DNA of 64,000 nt from Flammula alnicola (lineage: Eukaryota; Basidiomycota; Agaricomycetes; Agaricales; Strophariaceae), in assembly GCA_015499995.1 (NCBI GenBank), contig JADNRV010000005.1, positions 868,001 to 932,000 of the forward strand, written 5' to 3'. Below, piece by piece: positions 37,747 to 49,538 of the stretch. Every line of letters starts with the position of its first letter. The first letter of the stretch is position 1. The position numbers and the translations under genes were made by a program. A model generated the notes under the pieces. It did not search any database and had not been told where the DNA came from. It saw only the letters and a list, made by a program, of their open reading frames with translations.

Positions 37747-40700
37747 ATGTCGTCCAACGAGGAAGATACCAACGACGGCGACAACTCGGGGTCTTACCAG
37801 AGCTTGAAGAAGCGAAGGATACAACGAGCATGTGATATCTGCAGGCGCAAGAAAAGTGCGTCTTGGCCCAAGAATTTGGATGACTCCGCAACCTCACATC
37901 TCTTTTTTCGGATAACATGTAGTTCGATGTCCGTCGTTTCCTAGAACATAAACGGCCATTTACTCATGTAATACTCAGGCGACGGTGTCCAAATGCCAGG
38001 AAATCGGTGCTCGAATTGCATTGCCTACAGTTTTGATTGCACTTATGTCGAGACAGCCAAGGTGAAGCTCACATTTCATCGCTTGTGTCTCATTGGACCT
38101 TAATCTCTCCTCAGAAGCGTGGTCCGCCGAAAGGGTGAGCCTTTCCAAACCTTGAGCAAAAATTATTGTGCTGAGAGACACAAAGCTACGTCGAAAGCCT
38201 CGAGAACCGTGTGGAGAAATTGGAAACACTGCTTCGGCGGGTGAGTCTTGCTATTCGTGTGCGTGTCTAAATCAACTCTCTGCAACTCTGATATTAGCTA
38301 TGCCCTGATGATGCGCTTTACAATGAATTGACTGGGTCACTGGACCACAATTGGATGGTGGAACAGGCACCTGCCAACCCAAGTTCTCTGGTAACAGACA
38401 TAGCTTCTTGCACTAGGCAAGGTTCAACTATAGGCCTCAATGCCGTCGCCTCCGCTATACGTGGCGTTGCCGACAATGTGGCGTCCTCGACTGGGCCGGA
38501 CGACGACGACGACGAAACATCCTTGATTCTGACGGACAACCTCAAACGAATGGCGCTGGAGCCTCATGAATTTCGATTCTTTGGGAAGTCAAGTGGAGCT
38601 ATGCTCGTACGCACCGCATTAGAGCTGAAGAATGAGTACACGGGGTCGGATACGACGCTATTGGACTTTAGAAATATGCAGAAGCCTCCGCTGAAGAATC
38701 TGAGGAACGAATTTTGGACTGTGCGACCGGTGCGTTGTTACGGTTTCTTCGGATGTATCTCTTTTTTCTTTACTCATCATCTCATGTCGGTCATAGTGGG
38801 AAAGAAAGTTCAACACAACAGACAGTATTCATTATACATTCCCTGAACCCGACCTTGCCATGGACCTCATAGGTCTCTACTTCACCCATGTCAATCTCTA
38901 TCTACCTCTGCTCCATCGCCCGATTTTTGAAAAGTTGGTTCAAGAAGGCTTGCATCTCACAAACCAAAGTTTTGCCCCCGTCTATCTTCTCGTGTGCGCC
39001 GTTGGCGCTCGGTACTCGGATGACCCTAGGGCCAAGCTCGAAGGCGTCGACTCCTATCATTCCTGTGGATGGAAATGGTTTGACCAAGTCCAGATGGTGA
39101 AAAGGTCGATGCTAGCTCCACCGTCGTTATTCGACCTCCAACTCTACTGCGTATGTCTCGTTTAATGTTTGATATCTTCGGGTTATTTGACGACGGTCTT
39201 TCGTCATGGCAGCTCTCCGTGCAATTCCTACAGGGGTCATCAGCACCCCAATCATGTTGGACGATAGTTGGCATTGGTATCAGATTGGCTCAGGATGTTG
39301 GAGCGCACCGGCGGAAGTTACATACCCACACTTTGACCGCAGAAGACGAATTGTGGAAACGAGCATTCTGGTACGTCAACGCGGTGCTTTGTATGTATTG
39401 CTCTTTAAATTGATGATCTCCTTAGGGTGCTCGTGTGCCTAGATCGAATGATTAGTTCATCCTTGGGTCGGCCGTGTGCCATCCAGGATGAAGAGTGCGT
39501 GGTTAAGGCCTGGTCCTATTGTTTCAGTTCACCTGATTGACCTTCTTAGCTTTGACCTTGATTTGCCTATAGATTGCGATGATGAATATTGGGAAAATCC
39601 TGACCCCGAAAAGTGTTTTAAGCAGCCTCCGAATAAACCATCTTCGATCAGCCACTTCATTCTATACCTGAAGCTCCACCAGATCCTGGCTTTCTCGCTA
39701 CGGACCATTGTACGTCATTTTTTTCCTACCAAACGCGAGCCCCAAGTATGACCGCCTTGCAATAGTACTCCATCAACAAATCGAAAATCTTGCTTGGGTT
39801 CGTAGGACAAGAATGGGAGCAGCATATAGTCGCGGAGCTGGATTCTGCGTTGAATAAATGGGTTGATTCGGTTCCAGACCATCGTAAGTCTCCTTTTCTT
39901 TTGTAGCGCATGTATTCACCTTAATCCTCGGTTTTCAGTGCGATGGGATCCAAATCGTGAAGATGACACATTTTTCAACCAATCCGTCTCGCTATATTCA
40001 GCGTATTATCACATCCAAATCCTCATCCACCGGCCGTTCATCCCATCGCCAAGCAAGCCCTCGCCGTTATCTTTCCCGTCTCTTGCCATATGCACAAACG
40101 CTGCCCGGTCGTGCAGCCACGTCATTGACATACAAAGACGGCGGAACGCGATGCCACAACCGAACACCCAGGTACCTTGATTCCATTGTCATGTTCTTGG
40201 ATTTGGCTAATCAGCGGATTGTCAGATGGCTGTGTTTACGTCCGGCATCGTGCTCCTTCTCAGTATTTGGGGAGGAAAACGCTCGGGGTTATCGACAGAC
40301 CCGAATCAGGAGATGGCAGATGTGCACAAGTGCATGCAGGTCCTGAGAATATCCGAAACGAGATGGCACTCTGCTGGTAGACTCTGGTATGTACCGTCCT
40401 TTATACTATCTATCCATTGAAATGTTGACGTGGCGGATTCTCGGGTTTAGGGATATTTTGTACGAACTGGCCTCCGTTGGAGAATTGCCGCTACCGCAGC
40501 GGAGTCCGCCGTCAACGAATAAACGCGAGCGTGGTTCAGAAACTCCCATGTCATCTACCGCCAGCGAGTCCTCGATGTCTGTAGACCACAGTGATATGCC
40601 GCGAAATATCGCAGGGTCTCGGAGGGTCAATAAAGAATCAACATTCTTCGGACAGTCGAAGGCTGCGAATCAGTCGCAGGATTATCCTCAGCCACAACAC

Positions 40701-41498
40701 CACTCACATCCAGTTGCACAATCGTCAGCACAACATCAACCGAGTATGCAAAGGCCATCGCAAAGTCAAATTGAGGCGGAACAATCAGCGATGCCTCCTC
40801 TTCCTCATCCCCCTGTGCAGTACTTTGCATTACCGGTTTACAGCAACGAATTGGGCCGTCTTCCATTACATGGTCAGGTTGCCTTTTCAGCGCAAGCGCA
40901 TACCCCGGCCTCGCAACCACCGCAACCTCCACCTCAAACCAATTACTGGTATATCATGCCGGGCAGCGACGGCAGTGATACCAACGAGCTTTCACCTCTC
41001 GCGGTTCCAAGTCCGGCCAGTACATCGGCGCAGCCGCTCCATCTCGGCGCCCAGCGTTCGCCACAACAATTGCCACCGCCGCGTGTCCATCGGCGGAACA
41101 CTCAGCCGTCGAATGGATATCCACCGATATCGGAGATGAGCTCTATGACGCAAGGGTATGAGATGGACGCTGCAGCCATGGCCGCTGGGATGATGCTGGA
41201 CACGATAGCTGGGACACTCGCTTATTCGCCGCAAAACACGTATGGTATTCCACCTATGGATGGGACCAGTTCGATTGCGGGCATGCAGGGTTCGTATAGG
41301 GACATGTCGATGGATACCAGTGCGATGGGTGATGTTGGCATTGAACAGAGACAGCAGCAACTGCCTCCAAGAACGATGCAGGCTGGTCACCTGCAGCAGG
41401 TTCAGCCTGAGCAGCAGCAGTTACCAGACACGGGGTATCCGTTCGTGGATAACGACACGATAGCGATGTGGTCTACTGCGCCGACTGGATTCGAGTGA
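37747..41498 (+). CDS. Zn2Cys6 fungal-specific transcription factor, copy 1 (intact)
   Basis: Nuclear DNA-binding regulator. Fourteen exons: 37747-37855, 37923-37928, 37979-38061, 38115-38134, 38186-38240, 38298-38729, 38797-39150, 39213-39370, 39426-39494, 39550-39709, 39766-39883, 39939-40171, 40226-40386 and 40451-41498. They join to 1,001 residues with no frame break. The zinc cluster reads RACDICRRKKIRCDGVQMP then GNRCSNCIAYSFDC. Its third Cys comes from the 6-nt exon TTCGAT plus GC of the next exon. A coiled-coil linker (VESLENRVEKLETLLRR) follows, then the Fungal_trans homology region with DLIGLYFTHVNLYLPLLHRP, CWTIVGIGIRLAQDVGAHR and DRMISSSLGRP. The C-terminal ~350 residues are Gln/Pro/Ser/Met-rich, suiting an activation domain. 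Target genes are unknown. An alternative start encoded just upstream would need GTG, so the ATG at 37747 is preferred. Confidence 0.9.
37923..37928 (+). other. 6-nt microexon of the zinc-cluster factor, copy 1
   Basis: TTCGAT lies between ...CATGTAG and GTCCGT. Skipping it would give RRKKSDGV and delete the third cluster cysteine. Including it gives RRKKIRCDGV, the canonical motif. The inverted copy keeps a 6-nt equivalent at 62359-62364. Confidence 0.85.
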
Positions 41499-43548
41499 AT
41501 ACTCCTTTTTATTTTACCTAGGCATTCAGTGGCTGACTTTCTGTTTCTTGTGCTTTCTAGGCTGGATGAGTGGGGTACTTACCTTACGAGCGTCAGCGAA
41601 TTGACCCAACACGCGCAACACCCTGGGTCCGGAAATCCAGACACGATGCAAAATCTTTCTGTGCCTCTGAACCGATGAGGGTCTGTCTTTCGCCCTTCTC
41701 TCGATGCCTAACACCGGTTTTAACTGTTCTTTGTAGCTTGTTGCCACTCCATTCTACAGTCTTTCGGCTTGCTATACTTATCACTTGTGGCGTCTCTTCT
41801 AGCCGCACTAGCATTGTAATATATCTATTATATCGTCTGTCTCTTGCTTTGCACTCGTTTAGATACTAATCGCTTTGATGTGAATATACCATATCCCGAT
41901 GTTTTATCGCCCCATCTCCTGGGATTTTCCTCTTCGTTGTCGTCTACCGCATTTTCGATTATAGGGTTCGTTTCTTTTCTCTTTGCATACTCCACTGTAC
42001 AGTCCAGATTTTCCTCGCATCCATATCGCACTCGCCGCGGCCGGGCTCTTCCATTCCCATGCTATGCTTAATTTCCCTAAAAATAGAGGAACTTTGTATT
42101 CTAGGCCAAATACTTATAATTCTTCCAGTCCTCGAGTCGGAACTCGGAAGCCTGTGGCCACCTTGGACTTATGTATGCCGTGGTTTGCCGTTGGGTGCGC
42201 TTCAGCAATTATAGCCTCAAGAGGCCTGGCTTCAGCTGGCTTCCGATTCCATTCTTCAATGCATTCGGTGTCCGCGACGGTCTTCCTTGAGCTTCGCTCT
42301 TCCGAGTCCCAGAGAGAGATCCGTTGAACGACGTCAGCGAGATCCAGTTGTGCCTAGCATATGTCGGCTTCAAGTCCAAGTCCAACACTCACCCCAATAA
42401 CCCGGGGCGTACATCCAATTGTAAGTACTCGGTCCAGATTCGACGAGAAACTGGCGAGAAATCGAAGAGATGTTGAATTGGAATTAGTAGAAGAAACCAG
42501 CTTGTTTGTTTCTGTGAGCAATGGCAAGCATCAATAATCGCCCAAACATGATTCAGATGATGACGATGATCATCCTATTTGACTCAATTCACCCATGTAG
42601 GTTCCATGGGTCGATAAACATTCTCAACGATACTACTTCTCACTCTGTTATTGCACTGGCTCAGTCTTTTTAGGTCGCAATGAGAGCGGTCGCCTTCAAT
42701 CGACTTTCAAGGCCCGAGAGCTGTAGTACGTTCCTCTCTTATCGATGGATCCCCAAACTTTCTAACAAGTACTATCTCTCTGTCGTATGACTCTTCTTGG
42801 CCTTCCAAGAGCTTACAGAGGCCACCTGACGCCATGTCGGCCAGGTATAACCGGACTGAAAAGTTGTCAACTCAACAATTGTCTTTGTCTGATATCAAGC
42901 CTCGCCTCCAGTAAGATCGTTAACAACCTCGTGGTGGAATATAATATCAAATAGCTATCCGAACCTGTCCGTCTCATCCAATGCCTTGCTGCTCTCGTAA
43001 CCGCATTCGTAACCTCTTATTGATTCACTTACTTACAGGAAACATTATTACGTGACAATTTAAAGCAATAGATCGCCGTCGTTTACGATACTCTTCAACT
43101 TGGCCACCTCTCAGCCGGAATGAACGACGCGCCATTGGCCAGAGGACCATGCATCCATATGCGCCAAGAATGGCGGTTAAGTGATTTTTCCGAGCATAAT
43201 CAGACGAGGATGTGTTTCCAGTGGTCATCGGGAAGTCTCCTGCAAAGGTCTTTCTAGCCCTCAGTAATCTGGGTGGGACTGTAATCGGAACTTGGCAATG
43301 CTTTGCATTTCAAGGCGTCGTCCCACCTGTTTCTTCTAGCGGGGAGTCCAGAGCAGCCGAGCAACGAATGTGTGTCCAGACACCTTGACAGGCTTGACAA
43401 GAAACTCACATGTTCCGACTAAATCTATTTACAGACTTGCTAGTACTCCCACTAGCGCGTATTGGAATGCCAAGAAGTACAAACATGGAGCTACATAAGC
43501 GATCTCGACATTCAGGGTCTTCGGACGACCGTCAGGCAAGACCACAAG
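41499..43548. other. intergenic: 3' region of the factor, then gene-free DNA
   Basis: To about 41945 the sequence belongs to the inverted duplication. Beyond that no gene, repeat or RNA is recognised. The last part should be the promoter of the chitin deacetylase. Confidence 0.5.
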
Positions 43549-43555
43549 TATAAAA
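43549..43555 (+). promoter_or_regulatory. TATA box of the chitin deacetylase gene
   Basis: TATAAAA begins 80 nt before the proposed start codon at 43629, a good position for a core promoter element with a short leader. Confidence 0.55.
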
Positions 43556-43628
43556 CGAAGCGAATTGGAAAGCGAAATGGCATCGATTTTCGATTACCAC
43601 CTCACTTCTACATCTTACCACCACTATC

Positions 43629-45023
43629 ATGCTAGCCAGCTTGTTCTTCACGGCCTTCCTTGCTGTCTTTGCGTCTGCGTCGCCGACTATGCACAGGCGC
43701 CAAGGCGGCCCATCGGCGCGTGTAATAACATCCTGCGTACAGCCGAATACCGCTGCGTTGACCTTCGTACGTTTTTGCTCGTCGCTTCAACTCCCTTGAA
43801 ATTACATCTTCGCTCTTCTACAGGATGACGGTCCTTGGGTTTACCTGTAATTACCGCGAATCCTGAGCCAACATGTTCGTGAATCCTTACACAAGCTATG
43901 TAGATATGATGTCAGCAAAGCTCTCGTTGCCGCCAATGCTACTGGAACATTCTTCTTCAGTGAGTGAAACTGTGACATGTAGTCTAAAATCGAAGCTAAA
44001 GATGACCTCGTAGATGGCAATAACTGTCAGTTTTGAGCCAAATAGCCTCCTACCATGCGCTTACCGTCTTGCACAGACGCCTGCATATACGACCCAGACT
44101 CTGCGAAGCGCGTTCTTTACGCGTATCAGAAGGGTCACCAGATAGCTTCGCATACTTGGGCCCACCTCGATCTTACGACTCTCACTTGGGATCAAAGTCA
44201 GTACGCTGCTTCCACCACCTGCGTAATGAAATCTGACAACTTCCCTTATTCTTTATAGTCCATGATGAGATGTGGCGAGTCGAACGTGAGGCAATCAATA
44301 TTCTCTTCTTATCTTTTTCTGATTAATACCCCTCTCATGTAGAGGCCTTCCAAAAGATTGTTGGTGTAGTTCCAGCCTTCATGCGACCTCGTAAGCTTTT
44401 CGTCGACCTCTTTTCCGAAGTGCCAATTTGCTAATGGCATTACTATAGCGTATGGGAACTACAACGACCTCGTTCGCCAAGCATCCTATATCAGGGGCCA
44501 AGTTCTTGCAACGTGGGACTTTGAGTCAGTTCTCCCTTTTTCAGGACCTTCGATATGTATCTGAACTTTACTTCCAGCTGCGAAGATTCCGTTGGAGCAA
44601 CACCTGCTCAGAGCGAGGCTCTGTATGACCAACTTGTTGCTCGTCGCCCTAGCAATGTCCTTGCCCTCAATCACGAAACAGAGGGTATGTATCCTTGCAC
44701 GATATTTGGGAAGTACCTTGACCTTATCATTTACTCTTTCGTATAGAAACCACTGCGTAAGTAAAGACGATACTGGTCTTTTCGACCCGAAAGTGCTGAC
44801 TATAAATTATCCCTATTAGCCACCAGGTTCTCCCATACGCCATCCAGAAATTGCAGGCTGCCGGCTACAGGCTCGTCAGTCTCGCAGAATGCACTGGCCT
44901 ACCTGCCTACCAGAGCGTGGGATCCCCTGGAGTCCGTGATGTGAGTTAATGCTGAGTCTGATTTGTTGCTCGATAGCTTGCTAATGTAATTCTTAATAGT
45001 CTACCTGGACCTGCACACGTTAA
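43629..45023 (+). CDS. secreted polysaccharide (chitin) deacetylase, CE4 family
   Basis: It removes acetyl groups from chitin oligomers in or outside the cell wall. Twelve exons: 43629-43766, 43824-43846, 43904-43959, 44014-44025, 44077-44196, 44259-44285, 44343-44390, 44449-44524, 44578-44684, 44747-44756, 44820-44940 and 45000-45023, joining to 253 residues. The start gives a signal peptide (MLASLFFTAFLAVFASASP). NodB motifs are present in order: TALTFDDGP (catalytic base and metal Asp), SHTWAHLDL (metal-binding HxxxH), RPPYGNYND, TWDFDCEDS and LALNHET. No chitin-binding module or GPI tail is present, so it is a minimal enzyme. Two exons are only 12 and 10 nt. A TATA box lies 80 nt upstream. 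The frame is intact. Confidence 0.9.
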
Positions 45024-45933
45024 TAATTTTGATTTACGATGTACGATCTGTGACGCTCTTACGACGAACCTTTTCTCTCTCAAATAGACATTGCCTTGTC
45101 GTAGTTGGACTTGCGCTCTGTGGTCTTCATTGGTCGCAGATTCTTCATTCTCACGGACTATCTTGCCGATATTTTGACTTTCTTTCATTGGACTAACTTC
45201 GTTTTCTGGACACCTTGATATTCTTTATTCGCAACGACCTATTACTTACATAATAGTACTTACACACTTTCATGGACCCCAAGGTTGGACGAGTAATTGT
45301 AATACAAACTCCTCAGTGTTCTTGTTCGATGGCCCAGTTAATTCATGAATCGAAATACCCCCATCTTGGCAGACTAAGTACACCGGTTGCTTCTTGAATA
45401 TAATCGTCGACTGTATGTATAACGCAAAATATGAAGGATGACTAGTGGGTGACTGCTGACTACTCCAACACTGGCACTGAAAGTACTCGAGTATGCGTCC
45501 GAGTCGATTGCAGAATTATTCTGATTCAATTGTTATTTCGCGCTCGCGTTCGCGTCATATTATTAATATTATCTGGTATGCAGACGCGTTTGTCACGTGT
45601 ACCATCTTCGTAAACGAAAAGCCATTGACTGAGACTCAGGTTGGCGGTTCTTTGCTTCTTGCCATCAACGAACGCTGGTCTGTTCATTAAATTTCTCAAA
45701 CTCCAACCTTCCCGAGCCCTCGTCGAACCTTGGTCCAACCCTCGTCTCATCTCCCCTCGAACTTATCTCTACAACAAGCAATGGAATCGCGATATACCGT
45801 ACGTAAAAAATTTCTTGTGTTACCTCTCGATTATGCTTCAAACCCATACTCATTTCCCCTTCGCTCGAGCAGAACATGTCTGCTATCACCCTTGTCTGAG
45901 CCACTGGCATGAATGAGTGCTGCTTCGATTTAA
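45024..45933. other. convergent 3' region
   Basis: This lies between the 3' ends of the deacetylase (+) and the DUF4430-type gene (-). It is AT-rich with short frames only. No gene or repeat is recognised. Confidence 0.5.
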
Positions 45934-46681
45934 TCAAACCACGAGGACCTCGATCCTATTGGATCGAATGGAGTCGGACTTGCTGGCCTTCACTGCCTTG
46001 CGGCCGGATTCTGCGAAAGTTACTGATACCTTGCCATCGGCGCCACTCGTCTGACCATGTACATCGGCACCAGCCACTGGCGCTCCGCTCGTCCCATCTG
46101 TCACTGTGAAATTGACTGGAGTACTGACGTCTGCCTTATGCGGTCCAGAGAGCTTCAAGAAATTGGCCTTCGAGAAGGCGTCGAACGCGAAGAGCACTTC
46201 ATCCGTAGTGGTGACTTCTTGCTGGCAGCCTCCTACTGGAGTAAACGTGAAGTTGACCAAGATCCCCCAGAACTCGGTCGCTGTCTCGTTACTGTTACCG
46301 ATCCGGGTAATGAAGAAATCGTCGAATTGAGGATCGAACGTCCTGTTCGTGATAGTGTTATGATCAATGCTTTCTGCACATTACCCTGATCGAAACGTAC
46401 CCATCGAACGTGAAATTGTGCTTCTTACTGGCATCATCCAGAGCACTCGTGCAGGTGGCTCCGGGCTTTGAGTTTTCATGATTGTTGGTACCATCGCAGT
46501 GGTGTGTCCCTCCAGAGGCGGTCGTGACGTTGTGGCCTCGAGTGAGGACACGACCCTCGAATATCGTCTTCTCCTTCCCTTCGATGCGGAGAAGGACTGG
46601 GATTTCTTTGTTTACGCTCGGGGCAGCGAAAGCTACCGTGGCGAAGATGCACGAGGTGATGGCGAGCCAGTTGAAATGCAT
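45934..46681 (-). CDS. secreted DUF4430-like protein
   Basis: Two exons (46401-46681 and 45934-46342) join in phase to 229 residues. The N-terminus is a signal peptide (MHFNWLAITSCIFATVAFAA). The mature part has VLLRIEGKEKTIFEGRVL, GTHHCDGTNNHEN, a conserved FDDFFITRIGNS stretch and a TEFWGILVNFTFTPVGGCQQ segment, as in the DUF4430 (transcobalamin C-terminal-like) domain common in secreted basidiomycete proteins. The last ~70 residues (VNFTVTDGTSGAPVAGADVH) resemble an Ig-like/CarboxypepD_reg-type beta fold. Potential N-glycosylation sites are visible (NVT, NFT). Function is unknown. The 3' end faces the secreted deacetylase across about 0.9 kb. Frame intact. Confidence 0.82.
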
Positions 46682-47440
46682 GTTGTAGTGGGGTCAAATC
46701 CGTGGCAGGAAAGCGCACCCACCATAAACCCTCAGCTGTGTGGTCTTTTAAAGGGCTGAGCAATAAATAAAGGTGTTCCCCACCCTTGTCCCTGTCAAAT
46801 TTTGTTGACGCTCTTATTAGCGAACTGAGAACTTTTAGTACGTGTCGATTATCCTGCATCGGTTGCTCGAATTCTAGGGGGGCATCGGAAGGCTATATGT
46901 CCCCACGCTGTCCTATCCACTTTCTTTTCCATCTCTTCTACGTCTCACGTCAAAGTACTAAGCCCTCTCGTTAATTTCTTTTTTGTACCATTTAATGTTA
47001 TCTGCTCTCTATAAATACGTCTATTTCTCACAAGATTGTAACTAATGGGATGCGGCGGTATATGGTTTTCAATAAAAAAGACAGGTTCGACCATCTAACT
47101 GTGGCCTGGATATTCTTGCATTGTGTACATCGGTTAGCAAGGTGATTGATTCACGAAGTTTTCCACATAATTCGAAGAGCGGAGATTCTAGGAATAAAGA
47201 ATCTGGATTTGCCTAGATCCTTCGACTTTCGTAAAATAAATAAAATGTCCTTGAGTATATATTGCTCAATTTTCGCCAATTTTGAAGATTTAGGTTGAGG
47301 TGGTGTCCACTGCGACGCAAGTCAGTTACCACTGCTGGAATTCCTCCTTCCTGGCGATGAGCTTGTAGCTCTCGTTCCAGCACAGATCAAGGACGAAAAG
47401 GATGATAATGATGGTACCTGTTCTGCCCGGAATCCCAGAG
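46682..47440. other. intergenic, promoter side of the DUF4430 gene
   Basis: A TTTAAA element lies about 65-70 bp upstream of the DUF4430-type start on the minus strand and may serve as its TATA element. No gene was recognised. Confidence 0.4.
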
Positions 47441-49247
47441 CTAAAGAAGTCTGTCAGTGAAAGAGGAAAAAGTGACAAGAATAACTATTGATCCTACATT
47501 GTTGCGCAACTGTGGAAGAGAAAGAACCATGTGATGATATGTCACGGATAATCGAGGGGATGAAGCTGGAGGTCGGAACAACTTTGCGTGAGATGGGTGA
47601 GGCCAGCGCGAATCGATCGGAAAAACAACCGTCTCGACCTTCACACGGCGATAGAGAAAGTATTGGAGGAAGTCTAGGAGCCGAGGCGTGACCTTGAATC
47701 GAGTGGGCCGTACATCCTCTACTAGAATCGTCTCGAGCTTCGGGAAGGTCACCACCGGGAACGCAACACCATTATATAGTTGCGCATGTCAAGGGGTCGC
47801 GGTATGGAGGCATACGGATGCAAATACAACCCGGAAACTGTGCATGTAAGTTCGCTAGGCGTGATGTAGAGTTCGCGCAGGTTGTTGAAATGTTGGAAGA
47901 ATTTTGCCATGACGTCTTCGAAGTCAGCGCAAGGAGGCGCATGGAATCCAAATCCACCAGAAGGCGACGAACTCTGTTAAGATGGCATAGGTCCTGCAAT
48001 GCCTTCAGGAGTGGGACGAGCAACAGCCATATCGTATCAAAGTCTCCTTCATTGACGTAGACAAGATCAAAAATTGGGATATCGGGATTCTCGAGGGCGG
48101 TGTTGAATGCGACGATGTGAAAGGATCTTTTGCAAACTGAAATGGTCCAAGCGATGATATCCGAGTCTTTGAAAGGTTTCCAACTCTCGAGAGCTGCCCT
48201 GAGGGAACGATTCACGAGAAAAGGATTGAAATCTTCGAAAGAGCGATCGAAGTCCCGAAGACTGCATTCCAGCTTCAATGTGCAGGACAAGGGTCTCGTA
48301 ATGTTGTGAAGAATACGCATGCCGTCCATGAGATCTTCTTGGAGCTTCAGGTCCTCGAGATATGGGAGGGCGACAGTGGGATATTGGTTTCCTTGGAAGG
48401 GGAGCATTGCCTCGCCAATAGCCAATGTGGTGAGGGTAGGTATTTCCGCGAGGATATTCAGCCACTGAAGGACAGTCAATCGTTCTGCTAGCCGATAGAC
48501 GGTTAAGTGACTCAAACGAGCGTTGGAAGGGAGACGAAAGGCTGGACTAATCGCGCAGTACGAGAGGCTCATATGGTGCAATTTTGCTGCGTTTCCGCCG
48601 AAGAGGTTGAGTGGTAAGTTCCAGACGTGAGTGGTGCCTTTAGATCCAAGCGAAAGGTATTCAAGAAGCGGTGCCGGTTGGGATAGAGCCAGTTCAAACG
48701 TTCGAAAACCGGTCATCGAGCGACCCAAGACTGGCTGAGTACAAAGATCAAGGACCCTAAACCGATGAAACTGCGAAAATAGTTTTCGCCACCTAGGTTG
48801 CTCGAGCGCTATCAGGTAGGGGTACGTGTCGACCTGTGCCTGAACGACGATAGGTTGCTCTTTCGATCTTTCTATGACAGTTTCAACCCAAGGAGTATTA
48901 CGTTCCCTCTTCGTGCTGTCCATGTCTAGGGTCTCTCCCCATAGTCTCGGGCATACAAGCACGACTTCCGCCAGAAGTGACAGACATGAGAAATATAGCG
49001 AATCATCCGGGACTCTTCCCTGCGCACAATGCTTTCTTGTGGTAGTTGAAAGCGCCTTCTGGGACCTACAACAATAGAGAATATCATTTCGAGAATTTCT
49101 GGAGGAAGAAAGGTGATGTGGCATAGTACTCCATTACAGCGTCTTGCATGAGGATGTCGGAGGTGAGATGGTCGAGGTCGTGTGGGCGGTCGACGTCCAT
49201 GGCATAAGAATCCATTTTGGGGAGTAGAGGGGAGAGATTTCTCGGGA
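47441..49247 (-). pseudogene. F-box gene with several frame breaks
   Basis: F-box adaptor family. A probable start reads MDSYAMDVDRPHDLDHL, but the F-box core (ITFLPPEILEMIFSIVV) is in another frame. HVCHFWR then switches frame again to EVVLVCPRLWGETLD. A long open run follows, with leucine-rich content (FRVLDLCTQPVLG, PLLEYLSLGSKG, LSHLTVYRL, PYLEDLKLQE), to a stop at about 47772. Beyond it the family sequence resumes in a different frame (LYNGVAFPVVTFPKLETIL). The CGG/GAAG break needs one more G. At least three breaks make it non-functional as sequenced, though each could be a one-base error. Confidence 0.7.
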
Positions 49248-49320
49248 AACAATTCGTAGGTGGGAATTTTGTATGCAGTGGGCTCGCCGCTTGAATCGCG
49301 CTTGAGGAACCTCAAGAGGC

Positions 49321-49538
49321 GTGGCCTTGTGCTTGACCTGGGCAGCTGACCAAATTAAGGAGTTCAAGAACAAAGCATCAAAGCGTTTCGTTGTTTTGCG
49401 TATAATATTTGAAATTCTAGCCATTGTGGGGGACCTTACGGCTATGCAAGGTTCTCTGCAAGGCATGATGGAATTGCAACTTCAAGGTCTTGGGCAAGAA
49501 CAAAAAAGCATTGCATTGGCAACGCAATCAGTCGGCAC
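49321..49538. other. short spacer with unassigned frames
   Basis: A frame at 49321-49542 (+) ends in MELQLQGLGQEQKSIALAT with no family match. The spacer probably holds the divergent promoters of the F-box gene and YPI1. Confidence 0.3.

Larger units (their letters stand above)
37640..41945. repeat. inverted duplication, arm 1
   Basis: This segment is repeated in inverse orientation at about 58365-62640. Similarity begins upstream of the transcription-factor start (shared ACGCGTCAGATCTGCCGG) and ends about 450 bp beyond its stop (shared AATATAC, CATATCCCGAT and TTTTATCGCCC blocks, then divergence). It includes every exon and intron of the gene. Confidence 0.85.

Noticed and set aside
37747..38061. 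Two-exon model of the zinc cluster without a microexon
   Set aside because: It leaves the motif with five cysteines (RRKKSDGV). Including TTCGAT restores the canonical motif, and the second copy supports it.
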